From Rhizobium sp. ACO-34A (lineage in GTDB: Bacteria; Pseudomonadota; Alphaproteobacteria; Rhizobiales; Rhizobiaceae), in the NCBI GenBank assembly GCA_002600635.1, contig CP021371.1, positions 4,486,001 through 4,550,000 on the forward strand: a stretch of DNA of 64,000 nt, read 5' to 3'. Shown one piece after another: positions 28,148-36,195 of the stretch. Each line of letters begins with the position of its first letter. Position 1 is the stretch's first letter. The notes under the pieces were generated by a model. It was not told the origin of the DNA, made no database searches, and saw nothing but the letters and a program-made list of their open reading frames with translations. The position numbers were made by a program, and so were the translations under genes.

Positions 28148-28320
28148 ATCCGGTTTCGTTTACCAAAGCGCGCAGCGATAACGGCTTTTTGACACGCCCA
28201 GGTCTTGTCGCTGGGCGCGATAAACCTCATATTGTCGAAAGGCATGCTGAAGCTCCGCAGCGGCGCCTGGGCGTTTGGCCCGACACCGTAACTTCTTTCG
28301 GAGCTTGAAAAGAGGAAACA

Positions 28321-29100
28321 ATGTCTGAACTCCGCAACTACCAAAGCCGTATGGGCCAGAGTGGCGCCCAGTCGGCCACGATGATCGATGAAGGCCTTCG
28401 CAGCTATATGCTGAAGGTCTACAACCTGATGGCCCTCGGTCTCGCGATCACCGGTATTGCTGCATACGTCACATTCATGATGGCAACGACCACCGATCCG
28501 TCGGCCGCCGCCGTACAGCTCGGTAACGGAACGATGCTGACCAGCCTCGGCGCTGCCCTGTACCAGAGCCCGCTGCAGTGGGTGGTGATCTTCGCTCCGG
28601 TCGCTCTCGTGTTCTTCATGAGCTTCAAGATCCATTCGATGAGCGTTTCCGCCGCGCAGACGACCTTCTGGGTTTACGCGGCTCTGATGGGCCTGTCGCT
28701 TTCGTCGATCTTCCTGATCTACACCGGCGCCAGCATCGTCCAGACCTTCTTCGTAACGGCCGCTTCGTTCGGCGCCCTGTCGCTCTTTGGTTACACCACC
28801 AAGCGTGACCTGTCCGCCATGGGCTCGTTCCTGGTCATGGGTCTGTTCGGCCTCATCATCGCTTCGCTGGTAAACATCTTCCTGGCCTCCTCGGCCCTGG
28901 ATTTTGCCATCTCCGCGATCGGCGTTCTGATCTTCGCAGGCCTCACCGCCTACGACACCCAGAACATCAAGGAATCCTACTACGAAGCAGACGGTGCGGA
29001 CGTAGCCAGCCGCAAGGCCATCATGGGCGCCCTGCAGCTCTACCTCGACTTCATCAACCTCTTCCTCTTCCTCCTCCGTTTCATGGGCAACCGCGACTAA
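28321..29100 (+). CDS. Bax inhibitor-1 / YccA-family membrane protein
   Basis: 259 residues with seven hydrophobic segments and the Bax-inhibitor-1 family ending (AYDTQNIKESYYEADG, with the conserved C-terminal aspartates, then LQLYLDFINLFLFLLRFMG). Bacterial relatives include YetJ, a pH-gated calcium leak channel, and YccA, which modulates FtsH. AGAGGAAACA precedes the ATG. The 173-bp leader holds an 11-bp inverted repeat with one mismatch (28168-28178 / 28208-28218). It is transcribed alone and ends at a strong terminator. Confidence 0.95.
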   Translation: MSELRNYQSRMGQSGAQSATMIDEGLRSYMLKVYNLMALGLAITGIAAYVTFMMATTTDPSAAAVQLGNGTMLTSLGAALYQSPLQWVVIFAPVALVFFMSFKIHSMSVSAAQTTFWVYAALMGLSLSSIFLIYTGASIVQTFFVTAASFGALSLFGYTTKRDLSAMGSFLVMGLFGLIIASLVNIFLASSALDFAISAIGVLIFAGLTAYDTQNIKESYYEADGADVASRKAIMGALQLYLDFINLFLFLLRFMGNRD

Positions 29101-29153
29101 CGGAAGGAACTGGACCGGATAGAACTACATCAGGTTCATCTGGACGGTTTGAA

Positions 29154-29182
29154 GAAGCCCCGCCAATCGGCGGGGCTTTTTT
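29154..29182 (+). terminator. Intrinsic terminator of the Bax-inhibitor gene
   Basis: Perfect stem AGCCCCGCC (29156-29164) / GGCGGGGCT (29169-29177) with loop AATC, followed by a six-base T run on the plus strand. Confidence 0.93.
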
Positions 29183-29292
29183 GTTGGTTGAATGCTTGGC
29201 TTTCAGCCAGGCTGCCGCGGCATGGGAAGGCGGCTCCTGAACACGGTTCGCGATCAAGGAGCACGCTCCATCGCAACCAACTCCAGATCCTC

Positions 29293-29722
29293 TTAGACAT
29301 CAACGTCGCCAGTCTCGACGAACGCGTGCCTGTTCGAGACACGTCTAGCCTGCCGTTCGTTCTGCGTAGGCTGAGCACGGCCGAGACAAATCCTCCATGC
29401 CTCAGATCGTCGAGAAGCATCTCAAGCAACGCGTCCCCATCCCTCGTCCCTGATCGCCCTTGTCGATGATCAGCAGGCCAATGAGGGCAGCTCCAGGTTC
29501 CAGATAGTGCTTGATGATTTCCGCAAACCCTATCAGTCTATTCCGGAGGAAATAACCGATATTGCGTTTTGATCGGATGTCGTTCCGGGAGGTAACGCAG
29601 AGAACAGATGTCGCGTTTTTCGAGATCGATCTGCTCGTTCATATGCCGGTGGGAATCGTCGTTTGTCAGAATTAGCGCCGACGACTGCCCGGTATCACCC
29701 CACGTAAGGTTCCGTAGTTCAT
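29293..29722 (-). pseudogene. Decayed GNAT acetyltransferase
   Basis: No intact frame spans this region, but the minus strand carries consecutive GNAT fragments in different frames. From about 29710, LRNLTWGDTGQSSALILTND resembles an N-terminal GNAT strand-helix. Then LPPGTTSDQN in another frame leads to RLIGFAEI and the acetyl-CoA motif IGLLIIDKGDQGRGMGTR (nt about 29429-29545). Further frames give LLEMLLDDLRHGG and a terminal RHAFVETGDVDV ending at TAA 29293-29295. The order and total length (about 143 codons) match a GNAT enzyme broken by at least three frameshifts. The start near ATG 29722 is approximate. The stretches 29183-29292 and 29723-29842 show nothing recognisable. Confidence 0.6.
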
Positions 29723-29842
29723 TTGGCTCAAACCACCCCATAGGGCCAGCAGAGTTACCTGGAGGCGCGTCAGGCAGGTCGGAGAACCCGTATTCGACCG
29801 AATAACCAGCAACCACGACCGCTGACCGGACCGAACCCCAAT

Positions 29843-29875
29843 AAAAAAGCCTCCGGCGCAAACCGGAGGCTTTTT
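29843..29875. terminator. Bidirectional intrinsic terminator
   Basis: Stem GCCTCCGG (29849-29856) / CCGGAGGC (29863-29870), loop CGCAAA, with an A run before and a T run after, so it can work on both strands. On the minus strand it serves carD, 46 bp past its stop. Confidence 0.9.
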
Positions 29876-29920
29876 CAAAGGATGATGCGACTGGCGACCG
29901 GATCGCCGGCGCGGGGAGAC

Positions 29921-30493
29921 TTATGCGGCCTCTTCTTCCGGCGCGTCGTCTTCCTCGATGTTCTTGCCGCGCTTCGGACCCTTCGCAAGGTTCACTTCGA
30001 CGAGGCGTACGGCTTCCGTTTCCGACATCTTGTTCACGGCTGCGATTTCGCGAGCCATACGGTCGAGGGCAGCTTCATAGAGCTGACGTTCGGAATAGGA
30101 CTGCTCCGGCTGGTTTTCGGCACGATAGAGATCGCGAACCACCTCGGCGATGGAGATCAGGTCGCCGGAATTGATCTTGGCATCATATTCCTGCGCACGA
30201 CGCGACCACATGGTGCGCTTGACGCGCGCCTTGCCCTGAACGACCTTCAGGGCGCGATCGACGAAATCGGTTTCGGACAGCTTGCGCATGCCGATGCTGA
30301 CGGCTTTCGCGACCGGAACCTTGAGGCGCATCTTGTCCTTTTCAAAGTCGATCACGAAAAGCTCAAGCTTCATGCCTGCTACTTCTTGCTCTTCGATTGC
30401 ACTGATGGTACCGACACCATGTGCCGGGTAGACGATCGACTCGCCGGTCTTGAAGCCGTGGCGGGTCGGAGATTTCTTCTGCTGGGTCGTCAT
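29921..30493 (-). CDS. carD: CarD-family transcriptional regulator
   Basis: 190 residues. The N-terminal RNA-polymerase-interacting (Tudor-like) domain shows YPAHGVGTISAIEEQEVAGM and the strand-rich LFVIDFEKDKMRLKVPV; a helical DNA-binding region with WSRRAQEYDAKINSGDL follows, then an acidic C-terminal tail (IEEDDAPEEEA). CarD binds the beta subunit and stabilises open complexes at rRNA and other promoters. ATG 30493 (MTTQQKKSPTRHGFKTGE) is chosen; a long upstream extension to 30664 has no similarity. The neighbouring ferredoxin gene is on the same strand but is separated by about 390 bp. Confidence 0.95.
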   Translation of the reverse strand: MTTQQKKSPTRHGFKTGESIVYPAHGVGTISAIEEQEVAGMKLELFVIDFEKDKMRLKVPVAKAVSIGMRKLSETDFVDRALKVVQGKARVKRTMWSRRAQEYDAKINSGDLISIAEVVRDLYRAENQPEQSYSERQLYEAALDRMAREIAAVNKMSETEAVRLVEVNLAKGPKRGKNIEEDDAPEEEAA

Positions 30494-30885
30494 TCGTTTC
30501 AAAAACTCCCTGTTATGCTCCCGGCATGATGCCGGCGCCGGGTCGGTCAGGCCCGGATGAGACGGGGGAAACCGTCGGGTCACTCCATCCTGGTCCAGCC
30601 CGTCACGCGCAAATACAACCCTCTTCGCGACAGCGACCCGACAGACAGGTGTCGTTGATGTCACGGAAATCGCGGAGGATGATGAGTTTGCTTTCGTGAT
30701 GGTTCAGGGCAAGCAAATGCCGTAAGGTGGAACAGTTTTTGGACCCTATCATAAAAATCTGAGGAAATCAATATTTTACTGCCGCGTCGCCACAAATGGC
30801 GTGACGCAGACTTGACCATGCCTCAAATAGGGCGAATCACCGAAATGAGGAGAGCACGGGCCTCATGCTCCCCTGAACCGGGTTA
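30494..30885. other. Intergenic region between carD and fdxA
   Basis: No gene recognised. The part next to carD should hold its promoter and leader. Near the fdxA side a hairpin with one bulge (GCGTCGCCA from 30784, paired with TGGCGTGACGC ending 30807, loop CAAA) could end fdxA transcription, although it lacks a clear U run. Confidence 0.35.
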
Positions 30886-31224
30886 TCAGTCGCCCTTGCC
30901 GGGATTGGGAGAGAAGTACAATTCGTACTTGCCCTCGACGCCGTCCATCTCCCGAGCTTCTTCCATTGCATCCCGCTTGACCGTGATGTTCGGCCAGATC
31001 TTGGCGTACTCGGTATTGATCTTCAGCCACTTGTCGAGACCCGGTTCGGTATCCGGCTTGATCGCCTCGGCGGGACATTCCGGTTCGCACACGCCGCAAT
31101 CGATGCATTCGTCCGGATGGATGACGAGGAAGTTCTCGCCTTCATAGAAACAATCGACCGGGCAGACCTCCACGCAATCGGTGTATTTGCAGCGGATGCA
31201 ATTGTCGGTGACAATATAGGTCAT
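30886..31224 (-). CDS. fdxA: 7Fe ferredoxin (3Fe-4S / 4Fe-4S)
   Basis: 112 residues, the usual size for the FdxA family. Cysteine spacing predicts a 3Fe-4S cluster (Cys9, Cys17, Cys50) and a 4Fe-4S cluster (Cys21, Cys40, Cys43, Cys46), with extra Cys12 and Cys25 in the N-terminal part. It is a low-potential electron carrier in the cytosol; its partners are not known. ATG 31224 ([17 protein letters not shown]) is clear. The gap to the upstream S4 gene contains a RIME-like repeat. Confidence 0.96.
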   Translation of the reverse strand: MTYIVTDNCIRCKYTDCVEVCPVDCFYEGENFLVIHPDECIDCGVCEPECPAEAIKPDTEPGLDKWLKINTEYAKIWPNITVKRDAMEEAREMDGVEGKYELYFSPNPGKGD

Positions 31225-31422
31225 TGCGGCACTCCAGAAGCTCGTTTTCCGCGCGAGGTTCGGTGGAACCCTAGTCCCGCGCAAATTTGGGTTCAGACCA
31301 AGGCCGAACGCGCTCGGTTAACCGGTTGGGAAGATCGGTCGGACGGCTCGTCAGCTACTGCGTTCTTGGCGCTATAGCAAGGATAAACAATCCTGGAAAT
31401 AGCCGAGAACACATACAGTTTT

Positions 31423-31527
31423 CTAAAGCGCATCACGATCTTTCAGATTCGCGCGCCGCGCTTTATCTCCCTGTTTTGCTGCACGTCATTACCACGGAGA
31501 CGCCTCCGCTTTCGCGCGACATGCTTC
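31423..31527 (-). repeat. RIME-like intergenic repeat, copy 3 (inverted)
   Basis: Read on the minus strand it shows AAGCATGTCGCGCGAAAG, GCAGCAAAACAG and GCGAATCTGAAAGATCG, followed by GCGCTTTAGA. This matches the right half of copies 4 and 5 closely. Together with the fdxA promoter it makes up the 313-bp gap 31225-31537. Confidence 0.85.
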
Positions 31528-31537
31528 AAACCGGACA

Positions 31538-31939
31538 TCAGGGTTCGTCCGGCCGCAATCGGTCGATTGCACGCCGTTCTTTCTTGGTGGGCCGGCCGCT
31601 CCCGGCATGGCGCATTGCCTGCTCCAGCGGATTGATCCGTTCGGGTTCGGGCGGTGTCAGGTCGTCGTAGAGCTGTCGGGCTTCTTCATAAGGCCCACGC
31701 CGCTCGCCGGATTTCAGCACGACAAGTACGAGATTGCGCCTTTCCAGCGCGATCTCCAGGCGATCGCCGACTTTCACGAGATGGCTGGGCTGGCGCACGC
31801 CGGCGCCATTGACCTTGACATGGCCAGCGGACACCCGCTCCTGCGCGAGCGTCCGGGACTTGAGGATCCGGGCGAAAAACAGCCACTTGTCGATGCGCTG
31901 ACGCGAACCGAAAGGTGGCTGTTGATCGGCCGTTGTCAC
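31538..31939 (-). CDS. S4-domain RNA-binding protein (HslR-like)
   Basis: 133 residues. An S4 domain occupies residues 14-70: QRIDKWLFFARILKSRTLAQ, then VSAGHVKVNGAGVRQPSHLV, VKVGDRLEI. The C-terminal part is basic (PTKKERRAIDRL). HslR/Hsp15-like proteins bind the 50S subunit carrying nascent chains after heat stress. Its start overlaps the stop of the SUV3-like helicase gene by 4 bp, so the two are likely translated together and may act on the same RNA substrates. Confidence 0.93.
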   Translation of the reverse strand: MTTADQQPPFGSRQRIDKWLFFARILKSRTLAQERVSAGHVKVNGAGVRQPSHLVKVGDRLEIALERRNLVLVVLKSGERRGPYEEARQLYDDLTPPEPERINPLEQAMRHAGSGRPTKKERRAIDRLRPDEP

Positions 31940-34900
31940 TTCTTCATCTGCTCCTTGAGAGCAGCGAGCTTCGCAAAGGGCGAATCCGGATCGATCGGCT
32001 TTTCCTTGCGGGGCGGCTTCGCCTCGAAGCGGGCGGGCTGCGACTTGTTGTCACGCTCAGGCCGGTTCGAACGATCCTTGCGATCTCCGCGGTCCGGACG
32101 TCCGCCGCCATCGGCCTTCTGACCGAACCCGCCGCGTCCACCTTCCTTGCCCTTGGGCTTGCCACCCTGGCGTTCGTCGTCACGACGACGATCGTCACGC
32201 CGGGCTTCGCCGCGACCTTCGGCCGGGGCACGGTTGCCACCACCATGGCGCCGCTCACCACCGGGACGCGCGCCACGCTGGTTGTCGTTGCGACCGCCCG
32301 GACGCCACAGCAGAACCGGCTTCGGCTCGGCGGGTGCGGCATCTTCAGCGGAAACGGCTTCGTCGGCAGAAACCGCTACGTCCGCTGCAACGACCGTTTC
32401 TGAATCCGTGGCGGCAGCTTCGACGCTTGCCTCGACTTCGCTTTCAGCATCGCCCTGTGCGGTCTCGCCACCCTGCTCTTCGTCAGAGGAAGCTTCTTCC
32501 GAAACCGCCTCGGAGCCCGTGGAACCATCAACTGCCGGGGCAGCATCCGCCGGAGACTGCGCGGCAAGGAAGGCCGCAGCTTCTTCGGCGGTGACGCTGT
32601 CGGCGCGATAGCCGAGACCCTTCAGGATTTCTTCCATGTCGTCCGGCGTGGCGCCGAGGATGGAAAGCATCGCCGTCGTGGTCGTGAACCGGCGACCGTC
32701 ATAGGCTCCGTCCGGACGCGCCGTGGCACCGGGCTTCCACTGCAGGAGCGGTCGGATGAGATCCGCCAGACGCTCGAGGATGTCGATACGTACAGCACGC
32801 TTGCCGAGGAACCGGAAGCCGGCGAGCTTGTAGAACATGCGCTCATAGCTGGCATCGGTGACAACCGATGTGCGGCCGGCTGCCAGAACCGGAATGAGGT
32901 CGCCATAGCCCGGCTTGTCGAGGCCGTCATTCTTCAACGCCCAGAGAAGGGTGATGAGTTCGGCCGGGGCGGGCTTCAGAAGGGCCGGCATGAAGATGTG
33001 ATAGGCGCCGAAGCGCACGCCGTAGCGGCGCATCGATGCGCGCGCATCCTGATCGAGCGACTTCACGTCGTCGGAAACGTCGCGACGGAACAGCACGCCG
33101 AGATTTTCCACGAGCTGGAAAGCCAGCCCCTTGGCGAGACCCTGCAGATCTTCGGCGCGGGAAAGATCGTCGAGCGGCTTCAGCACCGTCGAGATGTGAT
33201 GATTGACGAAGCGCTCGATGCGGGCGACCACGTGATCGCGGGCATTGCCGGTCAGCTGCTCGTCGGCGAGAAGGATGACGCGCGGATGCAGCATGTGATC
33301 GCTGCCCGTCAGTCGCGCCACGGGATCGCCGAGCCAGCGGACCAGACCGTCCGAGCTGATCGCAAGATCGTTATTGCCGGAAGCATGCAGTCTTGCTGCT
33401 CTTGCCTCGAATTCCAGACCGAGAGCCTTCTGGGCCGCAGACTGTACAGCCTTGGCATCCGGTCCCTCGGTTCCCGAAATGGGCGTGAACCGGAAACCGG
33501 CGAGCTGCCCCATGTGATGTCCCTCTACGAAGACATCGCCGTTCACACTGATTTCAGCTTCCAACATCGCATTCTCTCTCAAGCGCTTCATGAGCACAGA
33601 TGTCCTGCGATCAACAAAGCGTTTCGTCAACCGTTCATGTAGCGCATCGGACAATCGGTCTTCGATTTCCCGCGTCTTTTCTTGCCAGTGTGTCGGATCG
33701 GCAAGCCAGCCCGGCCGGTTCGACACATAAGTCCATGTCCTGATCTGGGCGATTCGCGCCGAAAGCGTATCGATTTCACCATCGGTGCGGTCGGCGCGTT
33801 TCACCTGCTCGGCCAGGAAGTCCTCGTTCACCGTGCCATGCCTGACAAGATCCGAAAAGAGGCTCTGGATCAGATCGGCATGCTGCGCCGGTGTAATTCT
33901 GCGATAATCGGGAAGCGCACAAGCCTCCCAAAGTTTCTCGACCCGCGCTGGCGTATTCGCCAGATCGACGATCTCCGGATAGCGCGCCAGAAAATCGAGC
34001 GCCTGCTGGTCGATTGCCGGCAGCGCGCGCGTCAGCCCCTCGACGCGCGGCGCGGCTTCCAGGCTGCGCTGCAATGCCGGGATGGAGGAAAAATCGAAAG
34101 CGGCGGTACGCCACTGCAGCACTTTCACCATGTCGAACTGATGGCTTTCCAGGCGTTCGACGAGTTCCTCATCGAACGGATCCACCCGGCCCGTCACCCC
34201 GAAAGTGCCGTCCTTCAGATGGCGACCGGCGCGACCGGCGATCTGACCGAGCTCCGAGGGGTTGAGGTTGCGGAACTGGTAGCCGTCGAACTTGCGGTCC
34301 TGGGCGAAGGCCACGTGGTCGACATCGAGGTTGAGCCCCATGCCAATGGCGTCGGTGGCAACGAGATAATCGACATCGCCCGCCTGATAGAGCCCGACCT
34401 GCGCGTTGCGGGTTCTCGGGCTGAGTGCGCCGAGCACGACCGCGGCACCGCCGCGCTGGCGGCGAATGAGTTCGGCGATCGCATAGACCTCGTCCGCCGA
34501 AAAGGCGACGATCGCGGTTCGCTGCGGCAGGCGGGTAATCTTCTTCTGCCCGGCATAGAAAAGCTGTGAAAGCCTTGGCCTTTCGACAACGGTAATGCCC
34601 GGCAGCATCTGCTGGAGGATCGGCTTCATCGTGCCAGAGCCGAGCAACAGGGTCTCGTCGCGTCCGCGAAGATGCAGCAGCCGGTCAGTGAAGATGTGTC
34701 CGCGCTCGAGATCGCCCGCAAGCTGGATCTCGTCGATCGCCACGAAGGAGGCCCTGGTTTCCCGCGGCATCGCCTCGACGGTACAGACGGAATAGCGCGC
34801 ATTCGGCGGCGCGATCTTTTCCTCGCCCGTCACCAGCGCCACATGCTGCGGGCCGACCCGCTCCACCAGTCGCGTATAGACCTCGCGGGCGAGCAGTCGC

Positions 34901-35031
34901 AACGGCAGGCCGATGATCCCGGAACCATGCGCGACCATGCGGTCGATGGCGAAATGGGTCTTGCCGGTATTGGTCGGCCCCAGCACAGCAGTGACGCCGC
35001 GGCCGCTCAGGATCATGGGTTGCGAATTCAA
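31936..35031 (-). CDS. SUV3-like superfamily 2 RNA helicase
   Basis: 1031 residues. Walker A is GPTNTGKT (18-25), the DEAD-box variant is DEIQ (100-103), and motifs V/VI are seen in ATDAIGMGLNLDVDHVAF and QIAGRAGRHLKDGTFG, matching the mitochondrial SUV3/alphaproteobacterial helicase group. In mitochondria SUV3 unwinds RNA for degradation; a similar role is inferred. The C terminus is unusual: an acidic Ala/Glu/Ser-rich stretch (about 830-905) is followed by an Arg/Gly/Asp-rich tail (about 910-1000) and a basic Lys-rich end, probably disordered RNA-binding segments. It is coupled to the S4 protein by a 4-bp overlap. Confidence 0.93.
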   Translation of the reverse strand: MNSQPMILSGRGVTAVLGPTNTGKTHFAIDRMVAHGSGIIGLPLRLLAREVYTRLVERVGPQHVALVTGEEKIAPPNARYSVCTVEAMPRETRASFVAIDEIQLAGDLERGHIFTDRLLHLRGRDETLLLGSGTMKPILQQMLPGITVVERPRLSQLFYAGQKKITRLPQRTAIVAFSADEVYAIAELIRRQRGGAAVVLGALSPRTRNAQVGLYQAGDVDYLVATDAIGMGLNLDVDHVAFAQDRKFDGYQFRNLNPSELGQIAGRAGRHLKDGTFGVTGRVDPFDEELVERLESHQFDMVKVLQWRTAAFDFSSIPALQRSLEAAPRVEGLTRALPAIDQQALDFLARYPEIVDLANTPARVEKLWEACALPDYRRITPAQHADLIQSLFSDLVRHGTVNEDFLAEQVKRADRTDGEIDTLSARIAQIRTWTYVSNRPGWLADPTHWQEKTREIEDRLSDALHERLTKRFVDRRTSVLMKRLRENAMLEAEISVNGDVFVEGHHMGQLAGFRFTPISGTEGPDAKAVQSAAQKALGLEFEARAARLHASGNNDLAISSDGLVRWLGDPVARLTGSDHMLHPRVILLADEQLTGNARDHVVARIERFVNHHISTVLKPLDDLSRAEDLQGLAKGLAFQLVENLGVLFRRDVSDDVKSLDQDARASMRRYGVRFGAYHIFMPALLKPAPAELITLLWALKNDGLDKPGYGDLIPVLAAGRTSVVTDASYERMFYKLAGFRFLGKRAVRIDILERLADLIRPLLQWKPGATARPDGAYDGRRFTTTTAMLSILGATPDDMEEILKGLGYRADSVTAEEAAAFLAAQSPADAAPAVDGSTGSEAVSEEASSDEEQGGETAQGDAESEVEASVEAAATDSETVVAADVAVSADEAVSAEDAAPAEPKPVLLWRPGGRNDNQRGARPGGERRHGGGNRAPAEGRGEARRDDRRRDDERQGGKPKGKEGGRGGFGQKADGGGRPDRGDRKDRSNRPERDNKSQPARFEAKPPRKEKPIDPDSPFAKLAALKEQMKK

Positions 35032-35225
35032 TTACCGCTCCGCGCTGCAAACAGTTACTGGCCGAACTCGCAAGCCCGGCCAGCAACGTCGCCCACACAT
35101 GGCGACGATCACCGCCAAAGGCAAGGCCGATCATCAGCAAAGGGCCAAAAGCAGCGCTTTTGAGCGGAAACAGTCATGAAACAGACGCAAACAACACGCG
35201 TTTCACGTGATCTGGAACAGGCTGC

Positions 35226-35297
35226 GAACGAATCGGCGACGAATCGTTGACTCCGGCTGATTCAGGATTTGTTCACGGCTAGATATCGTCTGAGTCA
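35226..35297 (+). promoter_or_regulatory. Repeated regulatory module, copy A
   Basis: CGAATCG, 4-bp gap (GCGA), CGAATCG, then 22 bp to TTGTTCAC and a GCTAGATAT block. It shares this order and spacing with copy B at 36196. Two 7-bp direct repeats centred 11 bp apart is the layout bound by OmpR/PhoB-type response regulators, but no such regulator is encoded nearby. The region 35032-35225 before it shows no gene. Confidence 0.6.
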
Positions 35298-35377
35298 GAC
35301 ATCGGGCATACAAAATGCTGAATCAAATCATGAAGTTCGAGTCGCAACACCGTAAATCGTTGAGCAAGCGCGGATTC
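35230..35377. promoter_or_regulatory. Cluster of eight GANTC sites
   Basis: GANTC, the CcrM methylation sequence of alphaproteobacteria, occurs at 35230, 35241, 35249, 35259, 35292, 35320, 35339 and 35373. By chance fewer than one would be expected in 148 bp. The first two coincide with the direct repeats of module copy A. Confidence 0.7.
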
Positions 35378-35473
35378 GCGAAATGCCAGACTGTCAACAG
35401 CGCTTTCTATTTTTTCTCGCGGACCCTTGATGGGGCAATCCCGCTCTCCGCTGTTTACCCTCGAAAAGACTGA
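35315..35473 (+). CDS. Possible small protein, doubtful
   Basis: 52-codon reading frame starting with ATG (MLNQIMKFESQHRK...) just downstream of module copy A. No ribosome-binding site is evident and I recognise no family. The composition is basic and Ser/Phe-rich. It could be a small peptide transcribed from the copy A promoter or chance. The remaining region to the EcfG promoter shows no other gene. Confidence 0.15.
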   Translation: MLNQIMKFESQHRKSLSKRGFAKCQTVNSAFYFFSRTLDGAIPLSAVYPRKD

Positions 35474-35540
35474 ATGCCCGGTGGCTGACGTCAGGTTTGT
35501 TCATCTCCGTTTCATGTTTCCTTCGACATAAAACGCGAGC

Positions 35541-35565
35541 GGAACAAAATCGGGACGACTACGTT
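35541..35565 (+). promoter_or_regulatory. EcfG (general stress response) promoter
   Basis: GGAAC (35541-35545), 16-bp spacer, CGTT (35562-35565), which is an exact match to the alphaproteobacterial EcfG/RpoE2 consensus GGAAC-N16-CGTT. It lies 48 bp before the DUF3309 start codon, on the same strand. Confidence 0.85.
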
Positions 35566-35612
35566 GAAGCAAAGCGAAAGTCTGGCTTTGCATCGAAATA
35601 GGGAGGGCCGCC

Positions 35613-35768
35613 ATGTTGAGTACAATTCTCATCATCATCGTCATTCTGCTTCTGGTTGGCGCACTGCCGAACTGGGGATATAGCCGAAGCTGGGGCTATG
35701 GACCTTCCGGTGGATTGGGCCTCGTAGTCCTGATACTGATCATTCTCTTGCTCATGGGCCGTATTTGA
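35613..35768 (+). CDS. DUF3309 small membrane protein
   Basis: 51 residues, absent from many automatic calls because of size. Two hydrophobic segments (about 4-20 and 32-49) flank the conserved GALPNWGYSRSWGYGPSGGL, the DUF3309 signature. The function of this family is unknown, but it recurs in alphaproteobacteria and is often stress-induced. A strong AGGGAGGG site precedes the ATG, and an EcfG promoter is 48 bp upstream. The lipoprotein gene starts 26 bp beyond its stop, so the two are probably one stress operon. Confidence 0.88.
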   Translation: MLSTILIIIVILLLVGALPNWGYSRSWGYGPSGGLGLVVLILIILLLMGRI

Positions 35769-35794
35769 GCGCCATCAACCTGAAAGGAAAGACA

Positions 35795-36049
35795 ATGAAA
35801 AAGGCTCTTCTCGTTCTTGCACTGATTGCCCCCCTTGCCGCCTGCACACAGACGGAGAAGGGCGCCGGCATCGGTGCTGCAACCGGCGCGGTCATCGGCG
35901 GCGTCGCAACCAATTCCTGGGGCGGTGCGGCAGTCGGCGCTGCAGTCGGCGGCGTAGCCGGCGCCCTGATCGGCCAGTCTCAGGAACGGCCCGGTTACTG
36001 CGTCTATCGCGACCGTTACGGCCGCCATTACGAAGCGCGTTGCCGATAA
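35795..36049 (+). CDS. Glycine-zipper lipoprotein
   Basis: 84 residues. The signal peptide MKKALLVLALIAPLAAC ends in the lipobox LAAC (Cys17). The mature part is a 17-kDa-antigen-like glycine zipper (GAGIGAATGAVIGG, AAVGAAVGGVAGALIG) followed by GYCVYRDRYGRHYEARC, a short C-terminal domain with two cysteines. It should sit in the outer membrane. AAAGGAAAGA precedes the ATG. It follows the DUF3309 gene by 26 bp, sharing the upstream EcfG promoter, and ends at a terminator 74 bp later. Confidence 0.85.
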   Translation: MKKALLVLALIAPLAACTQTEKGAGIGAATGAVIGGVATNSWGGAAVGAAVGGVAGALIGQSQERPGYCVYRDRYGRHYEARCR

Positions 36050-36122
36050 GACAATACGAGGAGGATTGCGGGCCGATCATCGACTCGCGACCGCCTTATC
36101 GTCAAACAGCAGACGCTTCCAG

Positions 36123-36153
36123 AAAGCCACCGGCCCGCCGCCGGTGGCTTTTT
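36123..36153 (+). terminator. Intrinsic terminator of the DUF3309-lipoprotein pair
   Basis: Perfect stem GCCACCGGC (36126-36134) / GCCGGTGGC (36140-36148), loop CCGCC, followed by TTTTT. Confidence 0.92.
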
Positions 36154-36195
36154 GATATCCGCACGGAGCACCCCGTTAACACTCCGATCAAAGCC

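Noticed and set aside
35226..35377. Chromosomal replication origin
   Set aside because: The GANTC cluster suggested it, but I see no DnaA boxes (TTATCCACA type) or hemE/dnaA neighbours; the rhizobial oriC is known to lie near hemE.
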